Part shown: piece by piece, positions 46,726 to 58,154 of the stretch
How positions within the stretch are numbered: position 1 is the stretch's first letter
Layout: each line of letters opens with the position of its first letter
NCBI GenBank assembly: GCA_028023455.1
Contig: JAQFVV010000073.1
Coordinates: 62,001-126,000, forward strand
DNA length: 64,000 bases
Source: Epiperipatus broadwayi
Lineage: Eukaryota > Onychophora > Udeonychophora > Euonychophora > Peripatidae
Direction of reading: 5' to 3'
Position numbers and translations under genes: made by a program
Notes under the pieces: generated by a model
Told to the model about the DNA's origin: nothing
Seen by the model: only the letters and a program-made list of their open reading frames with translations
The model's database searches: none

Positions 46726-47070
46726 CAGGGGTCCCCAATCCTATGCCTGCGAGCACCATGGCACCTGCAGACAATTTTATGTGTGCCCGCCACTATCCGA
46801 ACATGATAAAAAAATATTTATCTGATACAAATAAATCTAAATTTTTAAATTTTTTAATAAATTACTGCATTATATTATAATTTAATAAATTACTGCATTA
46901 TATTATAATCAAATGTTAAAATTTTATTTTTGAAATAAATATTTTTTGTACATTATGTGTATTATTAACAATATCCAACTATAAATTTACATTGAAAAAA
47001 TAAATGGTGCCCACCACCTGACCAGTATTAGAGAATATGCTTTTAAGTGCAAAAAGGTTGGTGACCACTG
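46726..47070. mobile_element. hAT-type MITE, 345 bp, 8-bp target duplication
   Basis: Inverted ends CAGGGGTCCCCAATC and CAGTGGTCACCAACC (reverse complement of the right end) are the hAT-style terminus with CAG...CTG. The flanks carry a perfect 8-bp duplication AAGTAGAT at 46718-46725 and 47071-47078, the size produced by hAT transposases. The interior has no transposase and contains a duplicated AAATTACTGCATTATATTAT segment. It lies inside the decayed LINE, so it is younger than that LINE. Confidence 0.95.
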
Positions 47071-47196
47071 AAGTAGATTAATGCCCTGAGAATTGATGTA
47101 ACGGTAGTTGAGGAGGGACCATACTGCCAATGTCAGATGGTGCTGTGACACCATCAACAACCGGCCTGAAACCTGCAAGTGATAAATTTATTTACC

Positions 47197-47470
47197 AAAG
47201 TGGCTGAAAAATGACAAATAAAAAAACACCGATGAAAGTGGATGAAAAATGACAAATCAAAAAAAAAAAAACGATGAAAGTGGCTGAAAAATGACAAATA
47301 AAAAAAACAACCATGAAAGTGGGTGAAAAATGACAAATCAAAAAAAAACCGATGAAAGTAGCTGAAAAATGACAAAAAAAAAAAAAAAAATCGATGAAAG
47401 TGGCTGAAAAATGACAAAAAAAAAAAAAAACACTATGAAATTCAAATCAAAAAAAAAAAAAAAAGCATGA
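47197..47470. repeat. Subterminal minisatellite, left arm, ~40-bp unit x6
   Basis: Six units of GTGGCTGAAAAATGACAAAT followed by an A-rich run and CGATGAAA, starting near 47200, 47238, 47280, 47320, 47358 and 47400. Unit length varies through the A-run. Open frames read here are simple-sequence artefacts. Confidence 0.92.
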
Positions 47471-48159
47471 AAATACGAGAAAGAGCAACAAGAAACACAT
47501 ACCCCCCCCTAAAATCAAGATTTCTTCACTTAAATTGAAAAATAAAAATGCCTGAAGATAAATATACACAAGAAATACATTGAAAGTATAAATTATTAAA
47601 AAAAACAAACAAGAAAATGGTATCAAATCCTGTAATAATTCAAATTTAAAAAATAAATAAGTCCTTGATTAATACAAAAACAAACATGGTGGACAAAACG
47701 TGGGAAATCCAAAATCATCAAATTATTTACCTTTGCACATTTCCAAATATGAATGGACAAATTAAGTAGCTGTCAATATTTGCAAACGATCAGATTTAAA
47801 AGCAAAGGTTATATAAACTAAAAAGAATATTACTGGTTTGAAATTATGGCAGTTCATCAAATGTAACCCCCCATCCCTCAATGAAGACTTTCTATACAAA
47901 AATAACTCAAATTATTTACCTTTCAACATAAATATGCATCTATGATCATATTGAAAAGCAATTAATTGTTTTCTGGCTTTCAAATTATGGCATATCTAAA
48001 TTGATCAATAATATTTAAATAATAATCAACATAAAAAAGGAATACACAAAAAATAATTATCAAAGTCCTCCCAATCATTTGTAGCAGGCACTTGAATGTG
48101 TTCAGCATAAAAATCCATTAAGAAAAACATTATTTTGATGTAGAGTTTACATTTTAAAT

Positions 48160-48570
48160 AGTAACAGAAGATTGGGTAACAGTGGTTATTTGGTCTAAAA
48201 AATACAGCAAAGATGGCAGAATCTTGAAGCTTTTAACACATTTGAATAGCAACAGAAGATTAAGTAACAATGGTTATTTTGTTTAAAAAAATACAGCAAA
48301 GATGTCAGAATTTTGAAGCATTTTGGAACAGATTTTAACACCCTTGAATAGCAACAGAAGATTGAGTAACAGTGGTTATTTGATGGCAGTATTTTAAAGC
48401 TTTCAACACAGTTGAATAGTAACACAAGATTAAGTAATGATGCTTATTTTGTTTAAGAAAGTACAGCAAAGATGGCAAAATTATGAAGCTTTTAAAACAC
48501 ACTTGAATACACAAGATTAAGTAACGATGGTTATTTTGTTTAAAAAAATACAGCAAAGATATTTCAGAGC
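48160..48570. repeat. Tandem array, about 5 units of 68-105 bp, in the foldback centre
   Basis: Units share AACAGAAGATTAAGTAAC, GGTTATTTTGTTTAAAAAAA, TACAGCAAAGATGGCA and GAATTTTGAAGCTTTTAACA, starting near 48162, 48248, 48353, 48421 and 48503. One unit lacks the TACAGCAAAG segment. Non-coding by appearance. Confidence 0.9.
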
Positions 48571-48951
48571 AGGATTTTGAAATGTTGCCTCAAAGTTTGC
48601 GCATATTTAATGTTGTATTCTTCTGCATCAGAAAATAATCCTTATTAACTTTGTCAAAAATAAACATTATCCCAACAACTTGTATTTCTAGCAGTACAAA
48701 ATAATTAACACATCATAATAGAACGAAGCTAGTATTTCAAAAGTCTAGTTCAGTTATGTTTTGATTAAATTTGTTGGCTTTGGAAATTATATTTTTTATG
48801 TAAAATGTCTATTATGTCATATTTCATTTTGAAAGAACAAACTGTGATTTAATATATTATGGTGTGATTATATTTAATTGATATATGTATTAATTGAAAC
48901 ACAGACTTATTATATGGATTTAATTCAGTATTTTCCTAAGAATCTCATATA

Positions 48952-48992
<41 letters not shown>

Positions 48993-49314
48993 AAAATGTT
49001 TAGGATACTATTAACCAGTTTCTAGCTTTTGTGAATACGTTAGATGGTAATTGTAAAAATAAATTTCATTTAGAGTCAGCGCCATTTTTCATTTTATTTT
49101 GGAACTTAGCTAATGGATTTATATTCTGCAAATAATTTTTTCTATGGCATGTCACTCTTTGTATTTTCAAAATGAAATGTGATGTGATTTTCACATGAAA
49201 AACAATTTCTTTAACCAAAAAAACTGGAAAAATCCAAGTGCATACTATAAATGAACGAAGACATTGGTAATTATTTTTTGGTATCGTTTTTTAATTATTA
49301 AATATTATTAATGA

Positions 49315-49442
49315 ATTTAGAAAGCCAGAAAAAAATTAATTGCTTTAAAGATAAATAATTTGATGTTGAAAGTCTTTTCTTTTAAAAGTATTTAGTATAT
49401 TTTTTGAAAATCTACACTGTCAATTAAAGGGGGGGGGGGATT
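49315..49442. repeat. Extra direct copy of an inner-arm segment
   Basis: AAAGCCAGAAAAAAATTAATTGC, the AATAATTTGATGTTGAAAGTC block and a terminal G9 run repeat, in diverged form, the segment at about 50030-50152 of the right arm, where GAAAGCCAGAAAACAATTAA is followed by a G7 run. It shows internal duplication within the foldback element. Confidence 0.75.
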
Positions 49443-50594
49443 TTATGTTGGTAATTAGACATCTCTCATTAAAAAATGTAGATGCATTTGCAACTTTGTT
49501 TAAATAAAACATAATAGAATAATATGAATATAGTGGACAATCATTTATTAGTTTTAAATTGAATTGGGATATTATATATGTGTGTGTGTAACTTTATTTA
49601 AATAACTCTTCTAGTGTTTGTAGATACCTTCTGTTAAATAATTTTTTTAATCTTCTGGGAATCATCATTGATAAAAGTGTTAAGAAATTTACCAAGAAAG
49701 CTACATTTTGCAGAACGTGATGATCAACTCATCATTGTGCAAATTGCGCTGAACCGAATTTGGAACAAGGTAATTTTTCCACTTTCTCTTTTAAACTTGC
49801 TTACTATGTATTAATCTGTGTTATGAGTTATTATTATATCTGTTACTTAAATAATGCACAGCATATTTGCAAATAGTCTTTGATTTTTTAAATATTGATA
49901 AGATTTAGTACATTTTAGAAAAGTTACTCAGTGGTTGCCATAATTCATAATAATTTTACACTGGTAATACAACAAATTCTGTATTTGAATTTTAATTATT
50001 TTTTAGTTATTTTTGATAATAAGCCATAATTTGAAAGCCAGAAAACAATTAATTGCTTTTCAATATGATCATAGATGGATATTTATGTTGAAAGGTAAAT
50101 AATTTGAGTTATTTTTGGATAGAAAGTCTTCATTGAGGGAAGGGGGGGGTTACATTTGATGAGCTGCCATAATTTCAAACCAGTAATATTATTTTTAGTT
50201 TATATAACCTTTGCTTTTAAATCTGATCATTTGCAAATATTGATAGCTACTTAATTTGTCCATTCATATTTGGAAATGTGGAAAGGTAAATAATTTGATG
50301 TTTTTGGATGTCCCACGTTTTGTCCGCCATGTTTGTTTTTGTATTAATCACGGACTTATTTATTTTTTAAATTTGAATTATTACAGGATTTGATACCATT
50401 TTCTTGTTTTTTTTTTAATGATTTGTACTTTTGATGTATTTCTTGTGTATATATATCTTCAGACATTTTTATTTTTCGATTTAAGTGAAGAAATTTTGAT
50501 TTTAGGGGGGGGGTAGGTATTTCTCATAGCTCTTTCTCGTATTTTCATGCTTTATTTTTTGATTTGAATTTCATAGCGTTTTGTTGGGTTTTTT

Positions 50595-50705
50595 TTTATT
50601 TGTCATTTTTCAGCCACTTTCATTGGTTATTTATTTTATTTGTCATTTTTCAGCCACTTTCATCGGTTTTTTATTTATTTGTCATTTTTCAGCCACTTTG
50701 GTAAA
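50595..50705. repeat. Subterminal minisatellite, right arm, 3 units
   Basis: Three units of TTTGTCATTTTTCAGCCACTTT, reverse complement of the left-arm array at 47197-47470. The copy number differs from the left arm. Confidence 0.92.
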
Positions 50706-50800
50706 TAAATTTATCACTTGCAGGTTTCAGGTCGGTTGCTGATGGTGTCACAGCACCATCTGATGTTGGCAGTATGGTCCCTTCTCAACTACCATGTAAC

Positions 50801-52260
50801 TGATAATGCATTAATTAAAATATCAATTCATATCATAACAAATGCTGATTTAATGTCCTGCTGAACTACAACTGGTTTATATTTTTTTGTTGTTTCTAAC
50901 TGTATCAATTATCATCTTATATAAAAATGCTGCCTTGTCCAATTGATGAGCCTTTTGTTGCAAATGGGGTTTTTGATAGCAATGGCAAAATATTGTTGCA
51001 AATGGGGTTTTTGATAGCAATGGCAAAATATAAGATTCATTTCTATCTTTAATCATTGATTTCTGGATTTATTTTCAAGTGGACACATTGATATGGGTCT
51101 GAAGTTTTAAAATGCGGCTATATTTTTCTTCTTCTTAACAAATGGAATCTGTGAGATGGGATAAAGCCCATGTATGTAATAGATTCTCTTTATTAAAAAG
51201 TTACCTAAATTTATCAGGTATTTTGCTATGTATTGATTTAAAGGTCTGTCTACAAAACAAGGTATTTCATGTATCCTGGGATGACATAAGTTTGGCACTG
51301 AAGCAAGTCTTTTTTCAAACTCTCTTGGTACAAAAGTTATATTGTCTTCTGATAATCCCAGAAAATTTTATGAAGGGTTAAATTTTTCCTCTTTCTGCAA
51401 GTTATTTTTATAATATGAATAAAGTGGCTCTAACATGTTATCACCTGCAATAATTTGCCCTTCTATTTTGTTTGCTGTCAGAATGCAGTTTAGTGGAGTT
51501 TGCTCTATGCCCAACGAATGTATTGCATAGAACATGGGTTTGATTTAGGTATTTTTTCTCTTCTTTATCACCAGGTATTCTTTGAATGAGTCACAAGCTG
51601 ACCGATATTCTTTCCTCTAGGGCATTTTTACAACTCTCTACCATGGTAGCACTAAATGTAATTCTCTTGTGCTATTTATCTGCAAGTGCTAAAACCTTTG
51701 AGGGAGATGGTTAGTTTCTTGTTATTGCATCAAATATATCTGAGATTATGTTTACAAATGCAATCATGTTTGAACAGGGTCCATTTACAATCACAAAATT
51801 TAAATAATAATGTGGATATTTCTGAGAAAAGATATTCCATAGTCCACCCTGGGGCAGTATTATAATAGTTTTACCTGTTGTGATCATAGGTCTATATGAG
51901 TAATTGTTTTTAAGACAGACTATCTCTAAAAAAGATGAGTTTTTGGGTGATATGCTGATCATATGATACAATGCTATCAAATAAAAACAAAGTCAATTAA
52001 AGATGATAATCTGCCATTGTTGAAGGGGATAGAGTTCTCTAGAAGAAATCCTCCAAAAATGAGAGGGAATGCCAGTAGATGTAACAATTTTTTTTTTACA
52101 AATTTATTGTAGAGCATATTAAAGTTTTCTATTAGAATTATAGGATGTATTGAGGATACAAATTTTGAATTTAGTGTATGAATAAGTATATTAATTATTA
52201 TTTTATCAGAAGAAATGTACATGTATGCTATGTTTAATGTTATTCTTTTGTGATATAGTG
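50801..52260 (-). pseudogene. Endonuclease and RT N-terminal half of the split LINE
   Basis: From high to low coordinates: near 52222-51977 a frame reads ILIENFNMLYNKF and later NNGRLSSLIDFVF, the late endonuclease blocks. 51980-51711 is a frame covering LEIVCLKNNYSYRP. 51298-51107 reads MPNLCHPRIHEIPCFVDRPLNQYIAKYLINL, the same region as HPGIHAIPKFVFTHLNFF in the neighbouring LINE, then RT-like 'FVKKK'. Near 50870-50830 comes VVVQQDIKSAFV, the first catalytic Asp block. Frameshifts separate the parts, and a 38-bp duplication (50955-51031) interrupts it. Confidence 0.8.
50955..51031. repeat. Tandem duplication of a 38-bp unit
   Basis: TTGTTGCAAATGGGGTTTTT plus GATAGCAATGGCAAAATA occurs twice in tandem with no visible difference, inside the decayed LINE RT. 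Confidence 0.93.
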
Positions 52261-52679
52261 TAACAATTTTTAATATATATTATTTTAAATGAGTTCAATG
52301 AACAGATTTTATTTGTCACAATTCCTGTTCTAATTGAAGGTGAGAATGCTGCTCTGAACAATAATAAATATCCTTATTTATTATAAAATTTTGATTGATA
52401 TGTTTGTTATTTGTTGTATATCTTAGTTTCTAACAAGCCAATTATGCATGGCTAAATAATATGAAGCCATACTTTTAAGTTGATGGTTTTTTTTTTCTAC
52501 AGAGTTTAATTCCCTGATATTGATAAATTCTATTTTTATTAACATTATCTTAATTAGTGTATAGATATAAATAATACAAAAAATATATTTATTTATGTTA
52601 ACTTCTTACTTATATCTAAAGATATTAGACTTCATACAACAACTCTAGAGATTTATCATAAGAAATTACATTTAGATAT

Positions 52680-53000
52680 GACTCACCTGTTATATTGACT
52701 GACTCCTTCTTTGAAGTATCACATGCATCAGAATACAGCAAATTTATATTTCATTTCTTAACATGGTCCAGAGTATGTGGTATATCCTCTTCATTTAATC
52801 CTGGGGTTTGCAAATCACTTTCACTTTTCTTGCATAGCAGGTAAACTGGTTTGCATTTGATAGTAAGTGTATTTATATCCATTTCTGTGTGTGATGAATC
52901 AGGTATTGTTGACTCTATTTCTTGTGCAATCTTGTTTATTAGCCTAATAGGAAATGCACATACTCATTGTTGTTTTTCATTACAATTTGGGAATAATTCA
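52680..53000 (-). pseudogene. ORF1-like fragment of the split LINE
   Basis: Minus-strand reading near 52960-52700 gives RLINKIAQEIESTIPDSSHTEMDINTLTIKCKPVYLLCKKSESDLQTPGLNEEDIPHT in one frame. Position upstream of the endonuclease and Ser/Asp/Lys-rich composition match the ORF1 tail of the neighbouring LINE, but no zinc knuckle is visible. The 5' end of the LINE is probably truncated near 53100. Confidence 0.5.
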
Positions 53001-53129
53001 CCAATGGATTAGTAATACATTTTATAGTTAAATATTTCATTGTTATGCAGACATAAATCAAATATATAATATGTGTGTACGTGACTTCTGATGAATGTTC
53101 CATAGATTTTATTATTTTATTCATAAAAT

Positions 53130-53500
53130 ATAATAATGATAGACAATAATTATCTTATTTGTCTGTTATGACAATCATCATTATCAAACAAGTTTGTTAG
53201 TTCAAACTCGGTCATAAAGTAGTTCAGATTAAACTTATTGTAATCTGTAATGTGTTAATGTTGTTAATAAAGGTATTAGAGTTGTTATCTGACAAAGTGA
53301 TATATTTCATAAATTGAATAGATAAAAAATAAATTAGCTACATATTAAAACTATTTACCTTAAATGTATTCTTAATATCTCATCCAAATGTTTTAAAACT
53401 CTAATAGATAGTTTGTTGGTGAGCCAATTCTGTATTATCCATTATGACATCCTACTAAAAATTTAACAGCATCTATATTTGGCAAATAACTTTTGCAATG
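53130..53500. other. AT-rich sequence, no feature
   Basis: No open frame, inverted repeat or RNA gene seen. It may contain the start of the decayed LTR that becomes recognisable further right. Confidence 0.4.
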
Positions 53501-53519
53501 ATACTGGAAATACATTTTT

Positions 53520-54731
53520 CTCTATTTATATCTAGTATGTTAATAAATGTATTTGTTGTTATTTAAATCTAGTTTCTTGTTTTTCTATATGTGATTTCTT
53601 GTGACCTGAATTCTTAATTATAACAGAAATCTTGGTGAATCAGATGATCAATTCTCATGCGGATCCAAAATCTCATTGTTTAAACATGAAAAATTTCCAT
53701 AAATGTTTCAATTCCAAAGCTGGGACTGTAATTAAAAAAAAAAGAATATTTATTTAATCTTGATTGGGATTACCAAACCCATTTTTCAGACTGAACATTA
53801 TTTTATTTATCTTATTAATAAAAAGTAAATTAACTAAACTTAAATATTTTAATTATGTTGTTGATGGGTAGTAGAAAGATATAAAAGATATCCTTTCTTT
53901 CTATTATTTTGAGTGACATCCTGGGTAAAAGACTGATTTTTTTCTAAATTTTATATATTTTGTTTTATGTAATTGTTAAGCAGATTAAACACTTCTTTAT
54001 GTAATTATTATTATCATTACAATATATTAGGATACATTATCTTGTAAGAGAAGTGTATGCCTCCTATAGTCTAGTAGGAGGCCATTCATTTGTTAGCAAT
54101 ACAACGCAACAGTATAGTTTCCAAAGTTAACAAGAAGAACCCTGAGATCATTATTTATTATCTCATTAATTATTAATCCATTTGTCTGTATTATAATCCA
54201 AAAGTTGGTGATGCGGCATAAGAAACTTGTATAGTTTATTGTAGTATTAGAAAAGTACATTTCACTCTACAAGAGTAGAGTGATCAAATCATGCCAATAA
54301 ATAATTATTTGATGATAAATATTTGCTATATAAGATATTAAAAAAAAGACAAAGACTCTATTAGATGTTATTTTAAGTGTATAATATTTATTGCTCAGAG
54401 AATGTATTTTGATGGAGGGAAATGTATGTTTTAACAGTGTTGCATAGGAATGAGTAAAGTTTTTCCTCTTCCTGGTTTATTTATTTATTTTATAGTTATG
54501 CATTTTATTATTGCTTTGGAATTTCCTTTTATTTTAATGTATATCTCTGTAGTAAAAGAGTGGAAGATAACTAACCAACCACTGAGCTTAGATGGAAGTA
54601 TTATTGGTCTCATAATATTATTTGTTACCATGATATTAGATCTCTCTCATACATTTGTAACTATATATATATATATATATTGTTAACTTCATATTGATAT
54701 AAGTATTCTATTTCCTCTTTATTTGGTTAGA
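53520..54731 (+). mobile_element. Fragment of a giant LTR (3' part), followed by primer-binding site
   Basis: From about 54090 the sequence parallels the solo LTR end: GAACCCTGAGATC near 54137 matches 35486; GCTCAGAGAATGTATTT near 54391 matches 35715; TATCTCTGTAGT followed by ATAACTAACC near 54540-54580 matches 35823-35853. The end GGTTAGA lies at 54725-54731. Weak resemblance to an AATAAA-centred R/U5 region begins near 53530; the real left edge is uncertain. Unlike the solo LTRs it is followed by element-internal sequence, so it is the remnant of a 5' LTR. Confidence 0.75.
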
Positions 54732-54733
54732 AA

Positions 54734-54751
54734 TGCCACCCAACTTTTGGG
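54734..54751 (+). promoter_or_regulatory. Degenerate primer-binding site after LTR fragment
   Basis: GGTTAGA-AA is followed by TGCCACCCAACTTTTGG, matching TGGCCACCCAAC of the complete element with one base lost. This places the element's internal leader to the right (54752 onward), which cannot be followed far. Confidence 0.75.
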
Positions 54752-55247
54752 CTTGATATTAACAATCCTATATAATCGCTCCTTTCATTTCTATTTGGGT
54801 TAAAATATATAATAAAAAAATACAGACACCATAATCTATGCCATTAATTTTTTTGAAATGCTACAGTAATTGATTTAAAGAGATGGCAAGCACTGATAAA
54901 CTATCACTGATGATATCCTAGTGGTTAGTTATTTTGATCTGCTTTGAGAAAAGAATTTATCATATCCATATATGAGTTGCAATAGTAGTAATAGTAATAA
55001 TAGCAGTAGAAAATTTTTCTATTTGTACTATTTTATGCCACAGATTACTCTCTAGGTTACAGCTTTCATCAGTAAGAGTTTTTTGAAATTTTTTGAAACA
55101 TGCATTTGGAACTTTTGGAAGAAATACATTTTTCCTTTGGCAGCCAAATTGAAAAACTTAAATTTTTTAAATCCATCCAAAATTATTTGCTTGCATTGTT
55201 ATAAAAATCTGAAACTGGTTCAATTTCCATATATTATGATAATCTTA

Positions 55248-55302
<55 letters not shown>

Positions 55303-55312
55303 AAAAAAAAAA

Positions 55313-55344
<32 letters not shown>

Positions 55345-55665
55345 TTATTAAATTTTTTTTTTAATATATATATTTATTTTTTATTTAAAAAATATAAAAG
55401 AAAAAGACAAACTTTATTTATTATATATATATATTAATTTAGGCACCTTCCATCTTGGCCTGACCTGGTACAAAATCAGAAATGCACATGACTAGCAACA
55501 CATCATATAATCTTAGTTTAGACAATGTTATTCATTAGCAAATGTTTTTATTTTCACTACTTTTATGCCATTCAGTGCAAACTTTTGTAATTAATATGGA
55601 TTTATTAAGCATTAGTATCTATTGATTACCAAAACTTGCACTAAATGGTGAAATAAAAGAATTTT
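54752..55665. other. Possible element leader, then AT-rich spacer with long (TA)n and A tracts
   Basis: The first ~300 bases may be decayed internal leader. A (TA)n tract of ~25 units (55253-55297) is followed by A-rich runs to 55345 and more (TA)n at 55423-55434. No gene seen; frames reading poly-Ile/Tyr here are artefacts of (TA)n. Confidence 0.5.
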
Positions 55666-56963
55666 CAGTTGTGTTCTGATCTATGATGTCAACCGCTTGA
55701 TGGCGTTGATGCTAAGCAAAAACACATTGATATAACATTCCCAGGCCAGCCATTCTATACAACTATGATGTCCATAAAATTAAAAAAAAAATTAAAAAAA
55801 ATGTAAGCAGATTTTTTGGGACAGTGGGTGTCGATAAAAAAGTACGTTACTTTCCAATAGCAAATAATAGTACATTGGAGACTTTTAATTCCAACAAAAT
55901 TTTACAATGAAAGCTGACTTTGATCTTTTTGGGACAGTAATTAATTTGGACAGTAATTAATCAGATGGGCTTCTTTTTTCTTTTTTTGTTACTTTGCATA
56001 TTCAAAAAGTTATGGTACTTTTTAAATACAAAATTAAATTACATTTTACCTCTTTTTTTGGACAGTAATTAATAAGACACCATGTTTTCTTTGGGAGGAG
56101 AGGTAAAAATTAAATTATATTGCACTCTTTTTGAGTGCGTATATATAAAATTACATTACTTTTTTAATAACAAATAATAGTAAATATAGTGGAGACTTAT
56201 TTGGACACTAATTAATCAGAGATGGGCTTGTTTTTTTTTTTTTTTTTATGTATCAGAAAAGTTACGCTAGTTACGGTAGTTTTTTAAGAAAAAATTAAAT
56301 CACATTTTACCATTTTTTGGACAGTAATTAATCAGACACTGTGTTTCGTTTTGGGAGAAGTAAATTCTATTGAAATTTACCAAACAAAGTTATTAATAAC
56401 TATAACAAACTATTATAATGAAATCCGACTCTGGTGTCTGGCAATTGTCAATTTTGAGAGTTGGAAGCAGCCATCTTCCCTGTCTTGGACAATTTCTTGT
56501 GATTTGTTACTTCATCATGATTTTCAAAATAGTGCTGTGCTCCATCCTAAAATCCAATTTGTAACACTAACACAGTCCTGATGGAACAGTGATGACACTG
56601 TTTAAAGTATTAGAAGGTACCAGTAGGTCAGTTCACATGAAACAAAAAAAATGTTGACCTGAAAAGTTAAATTATTTAGACACAATCCAGTCATCACACC
56701 ATCACATGATACTGTAGTGAAAATATATCACCCAGCATTATGATAAAGTGCATAACACAACAAACTATGGCAGTCAATGAAGGCATTTTTCTGTGCTTTT
56801 AGCAAAGGAAAAAGCCACAGCGTAGCCAGGAGCTGAGTAAATGGACTTTTTCTGTATTTTATCATAGAAAGAAAGCTATCTGCTTGGCTGTGGCCACAGA
56901 AATGGCATATTTCTAGAAATGTAGCTAGAAATAGTGCCGTCAAGATAGATCAGAACACAACTG
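55666..56963. mobile_element. 1.3-kb non-autonomous DNA element with CAG...CTG inverted ends
   Basis: The left end CAGTTGTGTTCTGATCTAT is repeated exactly in reverse complement at the right end (56945-56963). AATTTT flanks both sides (55660-55665 and 56964-56969), a possible 6-bp target duplication, though AT-rich. CAG ends are hAT-like, but an 8-bp duplication is not clean. The interior has a ~300-bp unit repeated twice, with GGACAGTAATTAATCAGA, TTACATTACTTT, AATAATAGTA and GGAGACTT blocks, and no transposase. A 76-codon plus-strand frame (56351-56581) and a 71-codon minus-strand frame (56943-56728) have no recognised domain. Confidence 0.75.
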
Positions 56964-56969
56964 AATTTT

Positions 56970-58150
56970 CCAATAAATAGCAATGGGTATGTGAAGGTCA
57001 TATGATGTATTATTCATTTTGTACCAATTCCTGCCAAGGAATAAAACTAGATCACAGTAATAAATAAAAATTGAACTTGATCTATATAATCATGCAGGCA
57101 GATAAACTGATAGCTTGATAACATAACAAAAAGTAATAAATGCCGGCTGTAAGAAGGTGCATTATATTCAAAAGATACTTCAGAAAAATCTAAAAAAGCT
57201 TCTCACTGATGAAAACTATAAGCTAGAAACTAGTTTGGAAATATTTGATTAGAGTAGCATTGGATAAAGATTTATTAAGTACTACTATCTGAAATATATT
57301 GTTTACTCAAGCTTACATTGAACAGGATAAAAGAAATCCAAAATAAAAGAATTTGATAAACAGCAATTTATAAATTAAGGACATGTGGTATATTGTTTAT
57401 CACATGAACCAACAACAATAGTAATAATAATTATATAAAAAAAGCTATTCCAAATTATTATTGTGTCTAATAAAAATAATCTTTAATATTTTATACATAA
57501 AAGGTTATATTTACACTGAAGACAATTTGCTACTAATGTTTAATATTGTAATGTCATTAAAAATATATATAATTTTAATAGCATACTCTTTAAACTGTAT
57601 AGTAAAAAAAAACCACTACATATTTTGATAAATAAATATTGATTTATTGATTACTCCCAAATATCATTATTTTCCATTTAATCACTATCAATGATGTTAT
57701 AAGCATGTTAGACTTAATTTAATGACAATATAGTATATACTACAAGTATATTTGCAATGAAAGATGCTATCTGCCAAACAGTATGTTTACATAAACATGA
57801 AATTATTATTCTTATTATTTATATTAAACTAAACAGTATATTTAACATCTATTTAAGGTTTTTAAGTTTAAGCTTCTTCAAAATGTCATTATATTTTATA
57901 AAAATATTAAAAATTTCACATATTTATAAAAATATTGAAAGAGATTGAATTTGTAATGGTATTTAATCCAAGCATAGCTAATGATGAAAGAATTATTAAA
58001 TTAAAAACACAAGTTGATCTTCTATACATGTGATGTTTTTCTTTAATAGAGTTTGTTAATCATTCACATGTTAGGTCAAAAAATATAATATTAGAAAATG
58101 ACATTAAAGTTTATGATATAACTTCAAATATAAAAATTTATAATGATATA
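56970..58150. other. AT-rich sequence without recognised features
   Basis: Open frames are short and Ile/Lys/Tyr-rich, as expected from composition. No RNA gene or long inverted repeat seen. Confidence 0.5.
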
Positions 58151-58154
58151 AAAA

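Larger units (their letters stand above)
47103..50793. mobile_element. 3.69-kb foldback element with long inverted arms, 7-bp target duplication
   Basis: The left end GGTAGTTGAGGAGGGACCAT and the reverse complement of the right end (GGTAGTTGAGAAGGGACCAT) match. Inverted arms extend about 0.9 kb on the left (47103-47995) and 0.77 kb on the right (50022-50793). ATGTAAC flanks both sides (47096-47102 and 50794-50800), and removing the element restores the LINE RT reading. The arms carry a subterminal minisatellite in opposite orientation, six units left and three right. The ~2 kb centre holds a 90-bp tandem array, an (AT)n tract near 48956-48989 and no recognisable transposase. Seven-base duplications are reported for few DNA-transposon groups (some P and Dada elements), so the superfamily is open. 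Another copy with a transposase would be needed to move it. Confidence 0.9.
45190..53120 (-). mobile_element. Second LINE of the same group, split by two younger DNA elements
   Basis: Minus-strand LINE protein fragments occur at 53000-50801 and resume at 47095-45290. The 5' block has ORF1-like, endonuclease and RT N-terminal pieces; the 3' block has the RT C-terminal half. The RT reading can be followed across the gap: ...QQDIKSAFV then IDILINALSVT at 50800, and SILRALIYLITNLL from 47095, after removing the inserted foldback and hAT copies. The order and motifs match the neighbour at 40170-45060 but at a low identity, so it is an older or distinct family member. Outer limits are approximate. 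Confidence 0.8.

Noticed and set aside
47154-47417. ORF with Phe/His-rich repeats
   Set aside because: It is the minisatellite read in one frame; simple-sequence artefact.
48195-48556. Overlapping minus-strand ORFs with Cys/His-containing repeats resembling zinc fingers
   Set aside because: They are frames through the ~90-bp tandem array; spacing does not fit a C2H2 finger.
47197-48570. CRISPR array
   Set aside because: Repeats have no regular unique spacers, no cas genes are present, and the context is eukaryotic.
55083-55298. 71-codon ORF ending in poly(Tyr-Ile)
   Set aside because: The tail is the (TA)n tract; no domain in the remainder.
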